This document shows positions 42,629-51,609 of a DNA stretch of 64,000 bases, in pieces. The stretch lies in assembly GCA_947630625.1 (NCBI GenBank), contig CANRIL010000010.1, positions 1-64,000 on the forward strand, written 5' to 3'. The stretch's first letter is position 1. Every line of letters starts with the position of its first letter. Source of the stretch: an uncultured Clostridia bacterium (GTDB lineage Bacteria > Bacillota > Clostridia > Oscillospirales > CAG-272). Both the position numbers and the translations under genes were made by a program. Below the pieces are notes generated by a model, which saw nothing but the letters and a program-made list of their open reading frames with translations, did not search any database and had not been told where the DNA came from.

Positions 42629-45303
42629 TGACACAGTATAGTGTAACTGGAATGAGCTGCGCCGCCTGCTCGGCGCGCGTCGAGCGCGCCGTCTCCGCCG
42701 TCCCCGGCGTGACATCCGTGGCGGTCAGCCTGCTCACAAATTCAATGGGCGTCGAGGGCGCCGCCGACCCCGCCGCCGTGATCAAGGCGGTAAAGGACGC
42801 GGGCTACGGCGCGTCGCTTAAATCAAACAGGGGCAGTTCAGAAAAGGCAGCCCAAACAGGTGCGGACAGCGCAGAATATGATGAGCTGCGCGACACCGAA
42901 ACGCCGCGCCTTGTCCGCCGCCTTTTGATATCGCTCTGTTTTCTCGCCGTTCTGATGTACGTTTCGATGGGACACATGATGTGGAACTGGTACCTCCCCC
43001 CGTTTCTCGACGGGAACCACATCGGGATCGGCTTATTTGAGCTGCTTTTGACGATAATCATTATGATCATCAACCGCAAATTCTTTGTGAGCGGTATAAC
43101 GGCGATTCGGCACGGAGCACCTAATATGGACACGCTCGTCGCGCTCGGCGCGTCGGCGGCGTTCGCGTACAGTACGGTCGCGCTGTTTGCGATGACATCC
43201 GCGCAGGTCACGGGCGGGAACGAAGCCGCGATGCCATTCATGAACGAATTCTACTTTGAGTCCGCGGCGACGATCCTCACGCTTATAACGCTCGGCAAGA
43301 CGCTTGAGGCGCGTTCAAAGGGCAAGACAACGGACGCGCTGCGCGGTCTTTACTCGCTTGCCCCGAAGACGGCGACAGTCATAAGGGACGGCACGGAGGT
43401 GACGATCCCCGCGGCAGAGCTGCGCGTCGGCGACGTATTCATCGTTCGCCCGGGCGAGCAGATCCCGACTGACGGCGTCGTCACCGACGGCGCGACGGCA
43501 ATCGACGAATCCTCGCTGACCGGCGAGAGCGTTCCCGTCGACAAAGCTTCCGGCGACGCCGTATTCGCCGGAACTATCAACCGCTCAGGGTTTATCACAT
43601 GCACCGCAAGCCGTGTCGGCGAGGACACAACGCTTTCGCAGATAATAAAGATGGTGGGCGACGCCGCGGCAACGAAAGCGCCTATCGCGAAGCTGGCGGA
43701 CAGAGTCGCCGCCGTCTTCGTGCCGACCGTGATTGCGATTGCCGCCGTCACGACCGCGATATGGCTGATCTTCGGCGGCGATTCCGGCTGGAGCCACGTC
43801 GGATACGCGCTCGCGCGCGGCATTTCGGTGCTCGTCATAAGCTGTCCGTGCGCGCTCGGGCTTGCGACACCGGTCGCAATAATGGTCGGCAGCGGAGTCG
43901 GCGCAAAAAACGGAATTCTTTATAAAACCGCGTCCGCGCTCGAGGCGATGGGCAGAGTTGAGATCGTCGCGCTCGACAAAACGGGAACGATCACGGCGGG
44001 AGAACCGCGCGTTACCGACATCTTCCCCGCCGACGGCGTCACGGAAGCTGAGCTTTTGCGCCTCGCATACTCGCTTGAGAAAAAAAGCGAGCACCCGCTC
44101 GCGCGCGCCATTATTGAATGTGCGGAGGGGCGCGGGATCGAGGCTGCGGTCACGGATAATTTTGAAGCCCTTCCCGGAAACGGCGTCACGGCCGTTGTCC
44201 ATGACGAAATTGACAAGAGCTGCACGTCGGATTCGTGTCCTATCCCGACTTTGACGGAAAAACCGCGCGATCCCATAGAAGGCACAAAGCTGACCGGCGG
44301 CAGCGTCGCGTTTGTATCGACGCAAATCACCGTGCCCGACTCACTTCGCGAGCGCGCCGCATCGCTCGCGGAATCGGGCAAAACGCCGCTCTGCTTCGCG
44401 CGGGGTGACGAATGCCTTGGGCTGATCGCAGTCGCCGACGTTATCAAGCCGTCGAGCCCACGCGCAGTTTCTGAGCTGCGCCGCATGGGAATTCGCGTCG
44501 TGATGCTGACCGGCGACAACGAAAGGACCGCGCGCGCTATCGGCAAATCCGCCGGGATCGACACCGACAGTGGCGACGGGAGCAACGTTATTGCCGGAGT
44601 TTTGCCGGACGGCAAAGAAACCGTCATCCGCAAACTGAAAAAGAGCGGCAAAACGGCGATGGTCGGAGACGGCGTAAACGACGCGCCCGCGCTCACGAGC
44701 GCCGATGTCGGCATCGCGATAGGCGCCGGCGCCGATGTCGCGATCGACGCGGCGGAGGTCGTTTTAATGAAATCAGATCTCGCTGACGTGCCCGCAGCAA
44801 TACGCCTTGGGCGCGCGACGCTGCGCAATATCAGGGAAAATCTCTTCTGGGCGTTCATTTACAACATCATCGGTATACCGCTCGCAGCGGGCGTCTTTAT
44901 CCCCATGTTCAACTGGCGTCTCGATCCGATGTACGGCGCGCTCGCCATGAGCTTATCGAGCTTCTGCGTCGTGACGAACGCGCTGCGGCTGAATTTCGTC
45001 CGTCCGCACGACGCGCGGCATGATCACAATCACAGGAAAAAATCCAAATCAAATAAAACCACAACGGAGGAAGAAGAAATGAAGATCACATTCAAAAAGG
45101 ACAGCTCCGCCACAACGCTCAAAATAAACGGCATGATGTGCGGACACTGCGAGGCGCGCGTAAAGGCGGCGCTTGAGGCTGTAAAAGGCGTCACTTCCGC
45201 GGAGGTAAGCCACGAAAAGGGCACCGCCGTCGTGAACGGAACCGCCGACCGTGACGCGCTCGTCGCGGCTGTAACGGCGGCCGGATATGAGGTAGTCGGC
45301 TGA
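42628..45303 (+). CDS. copA: Copper P1B-type ATPase fused to C-terminal CopZ-like domain
   Basis: 891 residues. An N-terminal metal-binding domain (GMSCAAC, Cys11 and Cys14) is followed by eight membrane segments; the transport motif Cys-Pro-Cys is at 406-408, the phosphorylated Asp450 is in DKTGT, then SEHPLARA, MLTGDNERTA and GDGVNDAPAL. This is a Cu(I) exporter. The nucleotide-binding domain has a short Cys-containing insert (SCTSDSCP). After the last segment a His-rich, then Lys/Glu linker (about 793-817) leads into a full CopZ-like domain (818-891, GMMCGHC). The fusion joint contains an A6 run (45037-45042) and an intact ribosome-binding site for copZ. Confidence 0.93.
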   Translation: MTQYSVTGMSCAACSARVERAVSAVPGVTSVAVSLLTNSMGVEGAADPAAVIKAVKDAGYGASLKSNRGSSEKAAQTGADSAEYDELRDTETPRLVRRLLISLCFLAVLMYVSMGHMMWNWYLPPFLDGNHIGIGLFELLLTIIIMIINRKFFVSGITAIRHGAPNMDTLVALGASAAFAYSTVALFAMTSAQVTGGNEAAMPFMNEFYFESAATILTLITLGKTLEARSKGKTTDALRGLYSLAPKTATVIRDGTEVTIPAAELRVGDVFIVRPGEQIPTDGVVTDGATAIDESSLTGESVPVDKASGDAVFAGTINRSGFITCTASRVGEDTTLSQIIKMVGDAAATKAPIAKLADRVAAVFVPTVIAIAAVTTAIWLIFGGDSGWSHVGYALARGISVLVISCPCALGLATPVAIMVGSGVGAKNGILYKTASALEAMGRVEIVALDKTGTITAGEPRVTDIFPADGVTEAELLRLAYSLEKKSEHPLARAIIECAEGRGIEAAVTDNFEALPGNGVTAVVHDEIDKSCTSDSCPIPTLTEKPRDPIEGTKLTGGSVAFVSTQITVPDSLRERAASLAESGKTPLCFARGDECLGLIAVADVIKPSSPRAVSELRRMGIRVVMLTGDNERTARAIGKSAGIDTDSGDGSNVIAGVLPDGKETVIRKLKKSGKTAMVGDGVNDAPALTSADVGIAIGAGADVAIDAAEVVLMKSDLADVPAAIRLGRATLRNIRENLFWAFIYNIIGIPLAAGVFIPMFNWRLDPMYGALAMSLSSFCVVTNALRLNFVRPHDARHDHNHRKKSKSNKTTTEEEEMKITFKKDSSATTLKINGMMCGHCEARVKAALEAVKGVTSAEVSHEKGTAVVNGTADRDALVAAVTAAGYEVVG
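45079..45303 (+). CDS. copZ: Internal copZ reading frame (copper chaperone), in frame with copA
   Basis: The last 74 codons of copA form a complete CopZ-like chaperone: ATG at 45079, the beta-alpha-beta-beta-alpha-beta fold and the Cu(I) motif MMCGHC. CGGAGG (45065-45070) lies eight bases before this ATG, which is ideal spacing, and the codons between the ATPase and the ATG (KSNKTTTEEEE) read like an intergenic ribosome-binding region that happens to be open. Independent initiation here would give a free chaperone as well as the fusion. Independent translation is inferred. Confidence 0.65.
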   Translation: MKITFKKDSSATTLKINGMMCGHCEARVKAALEAVKGVTSAEVSHEKGTAVVNGTADRDALVAAVTAAGYEVVG

Positions 45304-45362
45304 GAAATTCTGCCGTAACCGGCGCAAAAAACAGCGATAGAACCTCCCAAAAAAGCGTGAGG

Positions 45363-45390
45363 CGGCTTTCATCGGAAAGCCGTCTTGCTT
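45363..45390. terminator. Terminator between copA and cwlD
   Basis: CGGCTTTC (45363-45370) pairs with GAAAGCCG (45375-45382) over a four-base loop, with a T-rich tail on the plus strand (CTTGCTTTTTATT). It sits between convergent genes and ends the copper operon. Confidence 0.75.
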
Positions 45391-45463
45391 TTTATTGTAT
45401 AATATGCGCAGAAGCGTTTCATTGTCGGGAAATCGCTTGACTCATGCCCATCCGGTTTACGAC

Positions 45464-46336
45464 TCAAGACTGCTCAGTTCCAGCGAGGAATTCCATAACG
45501 CCGGAAGCGATCGCCAACGCCAGCGACTGACGGTAGGCGGGATCGTTGAGATGCTGACATTCGACCACGTTTGAAAGGAACCCGCACTCGACAAGAATTC
45601 CCGGAGATTTGAGCCTGTTCAGCAGATATATGGAGCTGCCCGCCCGCTTTGTTTCCCTGTCGTTGTCGGGCTGCACGTACCGGCGCACCGTCGACTGCAC
45701 GAGCCCCGCCAAAGTCGAGGAGGAAGCATCGTTCGGCGAATAATACACCTGAAGCCCCGAATACTGCTTCCCCGAAAACGCGTTCATATGTATGCTCAGA
45801 AGCACGGCATCCGGATGCTCTTCCGCAATTCTCAAACGGTTGCGCAGATCGTAGACCTTTTTCTTTCCTTTATAATCGGAAAGATCGCCGTATGCGTCGT
45901 AGAGCAGCCTGTCGTCGTTGCGCGTCATTATAACGCCGACGCCGGAGGCGGAGAGAATATCGCGTATGCTGCGCGAGAGCTCAAGATTTATATCCTTTTC
46001 GAGCGTTCCGTCCGCGCCGGAAGCGCCGCCATCCTCGCCGCCGTGCCCCGCGTCTATAACGACGAGCACACGGCTGCCGCCCGGCGCGGCGTCCGCGTCC
46101 CTGCCCCACTCCCCCAGCAGAATGGCAAGCCTTCCGAGCGAAAAACAGAGGATCGCGGAGAGGACCGCGATCAAAAAATATCGCAGAACTGCGGAGGCAG
46201 CCGCGTTTTTCCCGCGCTTCCCACGACCGGAGAAGTTCACAGCGGGATCGGCCTGACTCCCCGCTCGCTTGCCAACGGACACACCCGCGGGATCGCCGCC
46301 TTCAACGTGAAATCTTCCGTCGTTTCCGCCTTCCAT
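45464..46336 (-). CDS. cwlD: N-acetylmuramoyl-L-alanine amidase
   Basis: 290 residues. A 50-residue basic N-terminus precedes one membrane segment (about 50-72), placing the amidase_3 domain outside. Zinc ligands and catalytic residues are visible: VIDAGHGGEDGGASG, EKDINLELS, LLSIHMNAF and ILVECGFLSN. It matches CwlD, which removes stem peptides so that PdaA can form muramic delta-lactam in the spore cortex; pdaA is also in this window. A SigE-like promoter upstream supports the sporulation role. The basic N-terminal extension is longer than in Bacillus CwlD. Confidence 0.88.
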   Translation of the reverse strand: MEGGNDGRFHVEGGDPAGVSVGKRAGSQADPAVNFSGRGKRGKNAAASAVLRYFLIAVLSAILCFSLGRLAILLGEWGRDADAAPGGSRVLVVIDAGHGGEDGGASGADGTLEKDINLELSRSIRDILSASGVGVIMTRNDDRLLYDAYGDLSDYKGKKKVYDLRNRLRIAEEHPDAVLLSIHMNAFSGKQYSGLQVYYSPNDASSSTLAGLVQSTVRRYVQPDNDRETKRAGSSIYLLNRLKSPGILVECGFLSNVVECQHLNDPAYRQSLALAIASGVMEFLAGTEQS

Positions 46337-46368
46337 AACGCGCCGCCTTTCGTCCTTCGTTCAGAAAA

Positions 46369-46397
46369 AATATATGACGCACAGCAGGCGAATATGC
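46369..46397 (-). promoter_or_regulatory. Candidate SigE-type promoter of cwlD
   Basis: On the minus strand GCATATT (46397-46391), 14 bases, then CATATATT (46376-46369). The -35 is a full match to the SigE pattern and the -10 matches CATACAAT at six of eight positions. The inferred start is about 25-30 bases before the cwlD ATG. Confidence 0.55.
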
Positions 46398-46530
46398 CGG
46401 CGATAAAGATTTTTTTGTCCTCACCTCTGCTTTGACTGGGCTTTTAATTGAAATAAACCTTGCAAGAATTTTCCCGCCGTCAGGCTCTTGCGTAGAAATA
46501 TCTGCTGTACGTGGCATAAGTCGAAAACCG

Positions 46531-46574
46531 AAAAAACCGGGGAAAGCGCCCTTCGAAAAGGGAGCTTTCCCCGG
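46531..46574 (-). terminator. Rho-independent terminator of adhE
   Basis: On the minus strand CCGGGGAAAGC...GCTTTCCCCGG forms a stem with an inner CCC/GGG extension, followed by TTTTTT, 24 bases after the adhE stop. Confidence 0.92.
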
Positions 46575-46597
46575 AAATAATTTATCTTTTCAGGCTA

Positions 46598-49216
46598 TCA
46601 GACCTTGCGCTTGTCGCCGTAGTAAGCCGAGAGATACATCTCGCGAATTTCGGATATCCTCGGATATCTCGGATTCGCGCCAGTGCACTGGTCGTCAAAC
46701 GCGAGCTCGGACATCTCATCGAGCGTCGAAAGGAACGTCTCCTCGTCAATGCCGTAGTCACGTATCGTCTTCTTGATGCCGACACGCTCTTTCAGCGCGT
46801 CGACCGCGGCGATCAGCTTTTCAAGCTTTTCTTCGTCCGTGTCGCCCTCGATGCCGAGCGCGGTCGCGACTTCGGCGTAACGGTGCAGCGTGTGAGGATG
46901 ATCGTACTGCGGGAACGTACCCATTTTAGCCGGAGCTTCAACCGCGTTGAAGCGGAGGACCTCATCTATCATGAGCGCGTTCGCAACGCCGTGAGCGATG
47001 TGGTGCATAGCGCCGAGCTTGTGCGCCATTGAATGGCAGACGCCGAGGAACGCGTTCGCAAACGCCATGCCCGCCATCGTCGCCGCCTCTGCCATCTTCT
47101 CTCTAGCGACGGGGTCCTGCTGACCGTTGTCGTATGCCTCCGGCAGATACTTGAATATATTCTGCAGCGCCTTGATTGCAAGACCGTCCGTGAAGTCCGT
47201 CGCCATCATCGAAGCGTACGCTTCGAGCGCATGCGTCACGGCGTCTATACCGGAAGCGGCCGTCAACCCCTTCGGCGCCGTCATGTGCATGTCGGCGTCG
47301 ATGATTGCCATTTTCGGCATGAGCTCATAGTCTGCGAGAGGATACTTGATCCCCGTCTTTTCATCCGTTATAACGGCAAACGGCGTGACCTCGGAGCCCG
47401 TTCCGGCAGAGGTCGGGATCGCGATGAAGTACGCGCGCTCGCCCATGTGCGGGAACGTATAGACGCGCTTTCTGATATCCATAAAGCGCATTGCCATATC
47501 GGTGAAATCGACTTCCGGATGTTCATAAAGCACCCACATTATCTTCGCCGCGTCCATTGCGGAGCCGCCTCCGAGGGCGATTATGCAGTCAGGCTCAAAC
47601 GAGAGCATTTCCTGCGCTCCCGCCTTGGCGCACGCGAGCGTCGGGTCGGGTTCGACATTGAAGAACGTGATGTGAGGGATGCCCATTTCGTTGAGCTTCG
47701 TCGTGATCGGGCGTGTATGACCGTTTCTGTAAAGGAAGCTGTCAGTTACTATGACTACCTTCTTTACGTGGAGCGTGCTGCCGAGCTCGGAAAGAGCGAC
47801 GGGCAGGCAGCCCTTTTTCATGTAAACCTTTTCGGGGCATCTGAACCAGAGCATGTTTTCCCTTCTTTCGGCGACAGTCTTGATATTCAGCAGGTGCTTG
47901 ACACCAACGTTCTCGGAAACGGAGTTTCCGCCCCATGAGCCGCACCCGAGCGTGAGCGACGGGGTCAGCGCAAAGTTGTATATATCGCCGATGCCGCCGA
48001 AGGAGGAAGGCGTGTTGACGAGGATACGTCCCGTCTTCATGCGGCGGTTGAAGCGTGCGAGCTTGTCTCGCTCCTTGATCTCGTCAATGTAAATAGACGA
48101 CGTGTGACCGTAGCCGCCGTCGGCGATGAGCCGTTCCGCGTAGTCAAACGCCTGGTTCAGCGTCTTGACGCGGTACATGGCGAGGACGGGCGAGAGCTTT
48201 TCGTGCGCGAACGGCTCCGTGATCTCAACGGATTTGATCTCGCCGATAAGTATCTTCGTTCCTGCCGGAACCTCGATCCCGGCAAGCTTGGCGATCGACT
48301 CGGCAGGCTGACCAACGATCTTCGCGTTTGCGGAACCGTTGACAAGGAGGATCGCGCGAACCTTTTCAATTTCGTCTTCCTTCAGGAAATAGCAGTTTCG
48401 TGCGGCAAATTCCGCTTTCACAGCGTCATATACCGCGTCGTGGACGATGACGGACTGCTCGGACGCGCAGATCATCCCGTTGTCAAACGTCTTTGAATGT
48501 ATGATCGAATTGACGGCAAGCGTAACATTCGCGCTCTCGTCTATGATCGCGGGCGTATTGCCGGGGCCGACGCCGACGGCGGGCTTGCCGCTCGAATACG
48601 CCGCCTTGACCATTCCGGGGCCGCCCGTTGCCAAAATCAGGTCTGATTCGCGCATGAGCGTGCTCGTCATTTCGAGCGTCGGAGTGTCGATCCACGCGAT
48701 GATATCCTCGGGCGCGCCGGCTGCGACGGCGGCCTCAAGCACTATGCGCGCCGCCTCAACGGTCGATTTCTTGGCGCGGGGATGCGGGCTGATGATGATG
48801 CCGTTGCGTGTTTTGAGCGTCAGCAGCGTCTTGAATATTACTGTCGAGGTCGGGTTCGTCGTCGGGATGACGGCGGAAACGAGTCCGACAGGCTCCGCGA
48901 TGCGCTTTACGCCGTACGCGCGGTCTTCCTCGATGACGCCGCACGTCTTGACATTGCGGTATGCGTTATATATATATTCGGCGGCGTAATTGTTCTTTAT
49001 TACCTTGTCTTCGACGACGCCCATTCCGGTCTCCTCGACCGCCATCTTCGCAAGCGGGACGCGCGCCCTGTTTGCGGCGGATGCCGCCGCGGCAAAAATG
49101 CGGTCAACGGCGTCCTGGTCGTATTCGTCAAATTTTTTCTGTGCCCGGCGAACCTTCGCGATCGTTTCGTTAAGGGCTTCGAGCGTGTCAACTGGCGTAT
49201 AAACTTTCTTTTTCAT
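46598..49216 (-). CDS. adhE: Bifunctional acetaldehyde-CoA/alcohol dehydrogenase
   Basis: 872 residues, the usual AdhE size. Residues 1-440 are the CoA-acylating aldehyde dehydrogenase (TNPTSTVIFKTLLTLKTRN, GGPGMVKAAYSSGKPAVGVGPGN, active-site Cys in NGMICASEQS). Residues about 450-872 are the iron-type alcohol dehydrogenase (ALGGGSAMDAAKIMWV, IPTSAGTGSEVTPFAVI and the metal His in HSMAHKLGAMHHIAHG). It reduces acetyl-CoA to ethanol with two NADH and re-oxidises NADH during fermentation; the family forms filaments (spirosomes). The gene has its own promoter and terminator. Confidence 0.97.
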   Translation of the reverse strand: MKKKVYTPVDTLEALNETIAKVRRAQKKFDEYDQDAVDRIFAAAASAANRARVPLAKMAVEETGMGVVEDKVIKNNYAAEYIYNAYRNVKTCGVIEEDRAYGVKRIAEPVGLVSAVIPTTNPTSTVIFKTLLTLKTRNGIIISPHPRAKKSTVEAARIVLEAAVAAGAPEDIIAWIDTPTLEMTSTLMRESDLILATGGPGMVKAAYSSGKPAVGVGPGNTPAIIDESANVTLAVNSIIHSKTFDNGMICASEQSVIVHDAVYDAVKAEFAARNCYFLKEDEIEKVRAILLVNGSANAKIVGQPAESIAKLAGIEVPAGTKILIGEIKSVEITEPFAHEKLSPVLAMYRVKTLNQAFDYAERLIADGGYGHTSSIYIDEIKERDKLARFNRRMKTGRILVNTPSSFGGIGDIYNFALTPSLTLGCGSWGGNSVSENVGVKHLLNIKTVAERRENMLWFRCPEKVYMKKGCLPVALSELGSTLHVKKVVIVTDSFLYRNGHTRPITTKLNEMGIPHITFFNVEPDPTLACAKAGAQEMLSFEPDCIIALGGGSAMDAAKIMWVLYEHPEVDFTDMAMRFMDIRKRVYTFPHMGERAYFIAIPTSAGTGSEVTPFAVITDEKTGIKYPLADYELMPKMAIIDADMHMTAPKGLTAASGIDAVTHALEAYASMMATDFTDGLAIKALQNIFKYLPEAYDNGQQDPVAREKMAEAATMAGMAFANAFLGVCHSMAHKLGAMHHIAHGVANALMIDEVLRFNAVEAPAKMGTFPQYDHPHTLHRYAEVATALGIEGDTDEEKLEKLIAAVDALKERVGIKKTIRDYGIDEETFLSTLDEMSELAFDDQCTGANPRYPRISEIREMYLSAYYGDKRKV

Positions 49217-49386
49217 CCGGCACCTCTTTATTTTACCTACAATTTTTCACGGTATGTTTATGCTCGGGAATTTGCGGCGCCCCGCTCTCCCTCTTTCATG
49301 ATATGTCCGCGGAATCGCTGCCGCGAATACATGAAATATCGATTATTTTGCGGTACTGCGCCGTTTTTGACTCGACTCCGAGTGTA

Positions 49387-49415
49387 ACTATATCAAAACG
49401 CAAACAATTTTTCAA
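49387..49415 (-). promoter_or_regulatory. SigA-type promoter of adhE
   Basis: On the minus strand TTGAAA (49415-49410) and TATAGT (49392-49387) with a 17-base spacer. The leader is about 165 bases long. I do not see a clear Rex operator. The rest of 49217-49618 shows no gene. Confidence 0.65.
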
Positions 49416-49551
49416 GCATCAAAGATATCCAACAGAAAAAATCGTATGTTTGCACATAAAATTGTTTTTATCCCGCGCTCACACTGTTGAAAAATGACGA
49501 CAATTCTGATCGCGATTTAAGGTTCACTTTTCGCCGAACGCTCGCGGGCGG

Positions 49552-49580
49552 TTGATTTTTGCGCGCGGATGTGATACAAT
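49552..49580 (+). promoter_or_regulatory. SigA-type promoter of tsaE-tsaB
   Basis: TTGATT at 49552-49557 and TACAAT at 49575-49580 with a 17-base spacer; the leader is about 30 bases. Confidence 0.7.
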
Positions 49581-49618
49581 GAAGTCGCAAAACAAAAAAT
49601 CCGGGGAGACTTTTTTTC

Positions 49619-50065
49619 ATGGCGGTGAGCATACTTTCAGGCTGCGTGCGCGAAACGCGGTCAGAAGAGGAAACGGAAGCGGTCGGCGAGGAGCTTGGCC
49701 GCGCGCTTGCCGGTGAGACGAACGCGTTTATAGCGCTTTCCGGCGAGCTCGGCGCGGGCAAAACCTCGTTCGTGCGCGGGATGGCGCGCGTGCTCTCGCC
49801 CGGAAGCGTCGTCCGCTCGCCTACATACACCGTTGTAAACGAATACAACCGCGGCAAAGTGCCGGTCTATCACTTTGACCTATATAGGATCACGGACGCC
49901 GACGATTTGTGGTCTATCGGATATCATGAATACCTTGGCGCGGGCATCTGCGTCGCCGAATGGGCGGAGCGCGCCGGGGACGAGCTGCCGACTCCCCGAC
50001 TCGACGTAACGATTTCGAAGACGGGCGACAGCTCGCGCACCGTCACCGTCACCCCCGTCGCCTGA
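49619..50065 (+). CDS. tsaE: tRNA t6A biosynthesis ATPase TsaE
   Basis: 148 residues. The P-loop GELGAGKTSFVRGMAR is followed by VRSPTYTVVNEYNRG, FDLYRITDADDLWSIGYHEYL and VAEWAERAGDELP, the whole TsaE core. It energises the TsaB-TsaD complex that makes N6-threonylcarbamoyl-adenosine at position 37 of ANN-decoding tRNAs. GGGGAG precedes the ATG. tsaB follows after 88 bases; tsaD is not in the window. Confidence 0.95.
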   Translation: MAVSILSGCVRETRSEEETEAVGEELGRALAGETNAFIALSGELGAGKTSFVRGMARVLSPGSVVRSPTYTVVNEYNRGKVPVYHFDLYRITDADDLWSIGYHEYLGAGICVAEWAERAGDELPTPRLDVTISKTGDSSRTVTVTPVA

Positions 50066-50153
50066 CGCGAGCCGTTCCCGCGCATATCGTCCGCTATTTT
50101 CATTGGTGCGTTAAAACGGACGCGACTATATACTTTAAGGAAGAAATATTCAA

Positions 50154-50873
50154 ATGCTCATACTCGCAGTTGACTCAACAGCAAAAATATCATCCGCCGC
50201 GCTTGTGCGCGACGGTGTTACGCTCGGCGAGCTCACATTAAATACAGGCAACACCCACAGCGAGACGCTTTTGCCCTCGGTCGAATTCCTGCTGCACGCC
50301 GCGCGCCTCACCGCAGCCGATATAGATTTCTTTGCGTGCGCTGTAGGTCCCGGTTCGTTTACGGGCGTCCGCATAGGAGCCGCGACCGTAAAGGGACTCG
50401 CCTTCGGAAGGGGCGAATGCTGCATCCCGGTCGGAACGCTCTCCGCGCTCGCGGAACGGATCGCCGACCTCGGCGGGATATCGGTCCCCGTGATGGATGC
50501 CCGCCGCGACCAGGTTTACACCGCCGTTTTTGACTGTGAAGGCGGCGCCGTACGCCGCGTCACCGAGGATTCCGCAATGTCGGTCGGAGAACTCGGCGTA
50601 CTGCTCGCCGACCTCGCTCCGACTCGCCCGATATATTTTGTCGGCGACGGGTACCCCCTCGTATATGAAAGGTTGTCGGCATGCCTGCCGAATGTCGCCG
50701 TCACGCCATCTCCCCTTCGCGAGCATTCGGCGTCCGCCGTCGCTGAGGCCGCGCTCCGCCTGCTCGATTCCGGTTTTTCCCCGGTCGACGCCGCTTCCCT
50801 TGTGCCCACGTACCTCCGCCCGTCACAGGCTGAACGAGAATATAACGAAAAACATAAAGGCGACGTTAACTGA
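50154..50873 (+). CDS. tsaB: tRNA t6A biosynthesis protein TsaB
   Basis: 239 residues of the ASKHA fold. The opening LILAVDSTAKISSAALVRDG, the HSETLLPSVEFLL segment, DFFACAVGPGSFTGVRIGAATVKGLAFG and PVMDARRDQVYTAVF are the family marks. TsaB binds TsaD and supports t6A formation; it has no catalytic metal site itself. AAGGAAG precedes the ATG. The C-terminal 25 residues (VPTYLRPSQAERE) are typical. No rimI follows, unlike the common tsaE-tsaB-rimI order. Confidence 0.95.
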   Translation: MLILAVDSTAKISSAALVRDGVTLGELTLNTGNTHSETLLPSVEFLLHAARLTAADIDFFACAVGPGSFTGVRIGAATVKGLAFGRGECCIPVGTLSALAERIADLGGISVPVMDARRDQVYTAVFDCEGGAVRRVTEDSAMSVGELGVLLADLAPTRPIYFVGDGYPLVYERLSACLPNVAVTPSPLREHSASAVAEAALRLLDSGFSPVDAASLVPTYLRPSQAEREYNEKHKGDVN

Positions 50874-51043
50874 TACAATTCTGCCGCGTCATTTTGCGGC
50901 GCACGTGAAAAGCGGCTTTTCCCCCGAACATTTCAAAACCATCGCGCGGACTTTACAAACCTCGCTTAACGGCTGCAAAAAAACGTACAAATGCGGGAGG
51001 CGCTCCCGCACAAAAATAAACGTCTGAAAGGAAACAAACAAAA

Positions 51044-51490
51044 ATGAAAGTAGCGTTTGCCGCCGACCACGGCGGATACAAGCTCAAGGACGCCCTCGCC
51101 GCTCACCTTCGCGACAAAGGCGTCGAAGTCGTTGACTTCGGAACGAACACCGCCGACTCCTGCGATTACCCCGACTATGCTGACCCGCTCTGCCGCGCCG
51201 TCGCCGCAGGCGAATGCGATTTCGGCGTTCTCGTCTGCTCGACCGGACTCGGCATGTCGATGGCGGCGAACAAGCACCGCGGCATCCGCGCCGCGTGCTG
51301 CTCCGAGACAGTCAGCGTGGGGCTGACGCGCAGCCACAACGACGCGAACGTCCTCTGCCTCGGCGCATTTATCGTCGGCGAGCACACCGCATGCGAGATG
51401 GTAGACCTCTTTATTTCGACGCCGTTCTCCGGCGGCGAGCGCCACGTCCGCCGCATCGGAAAAGTCAACGCGCTCGACGACAGAGGATAA
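51044..51490 (+). CDS. rpiB: Ribose-5-phosphate isomerase B
   Basis: 148 residues matching RpiB: FAADHGGYKLKDAL at the start, DFGTNTADSCDYPDYA, then the catalytic Cys region LVCSTGLGMSMAANKHRGIRAA, the ARSHNDANVLCLGAF-like block and GGERHVRRIGKV. It interconverts ribose 5-phosphate and ribulose 5-phosphate in the pentose phosphate pathway; some members act on allose 6-phosphate. GAAAGG precedes the ATG. A strong terminator follows. Confidence 0.95.
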   Translation: MKVAFAADHGGYKLKDALAAHLRDKGVEVVDFGTNTADSCDYPDYADPLCRAVAAGECDFGVLVCSTGLGMSMAANKHRGIRAACCSETVSVGLTRSHNDANVLCLGAFIVGEHTACEMVDLFISTPFSGGERHVRRIGKVNALDDRG

Positions 51491-51535
51491 ATTTCACATA
51501 AAAAGCCTTATTTTAAGTAATTTCTACGCTTGATG

Positions 51536-51565
51536 AAAACGCTGCCCGTGTCGGGCAGCGTTTTT
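51536..51565 (+). terminator. Rho-independent terminator of rpiB
   Basis: AACGCTGCCCG pairs with CGGGCAGCGTT around a three-base loop, followed by TTTTT. Confidence 0.92.
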
Positions 51566-51609
51566 CTGCATTTGTATAAGATTTATCGACAATTGTAAAA
51601 AATGCTCGT

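Noticed and set aside
49217-49415. Rex operator in the adhE leader
   Set aside because: Stretches such as TTGTTTGCG resemble half a site, but no TTGTTAA-N4-TTAACAA palindrome is present.
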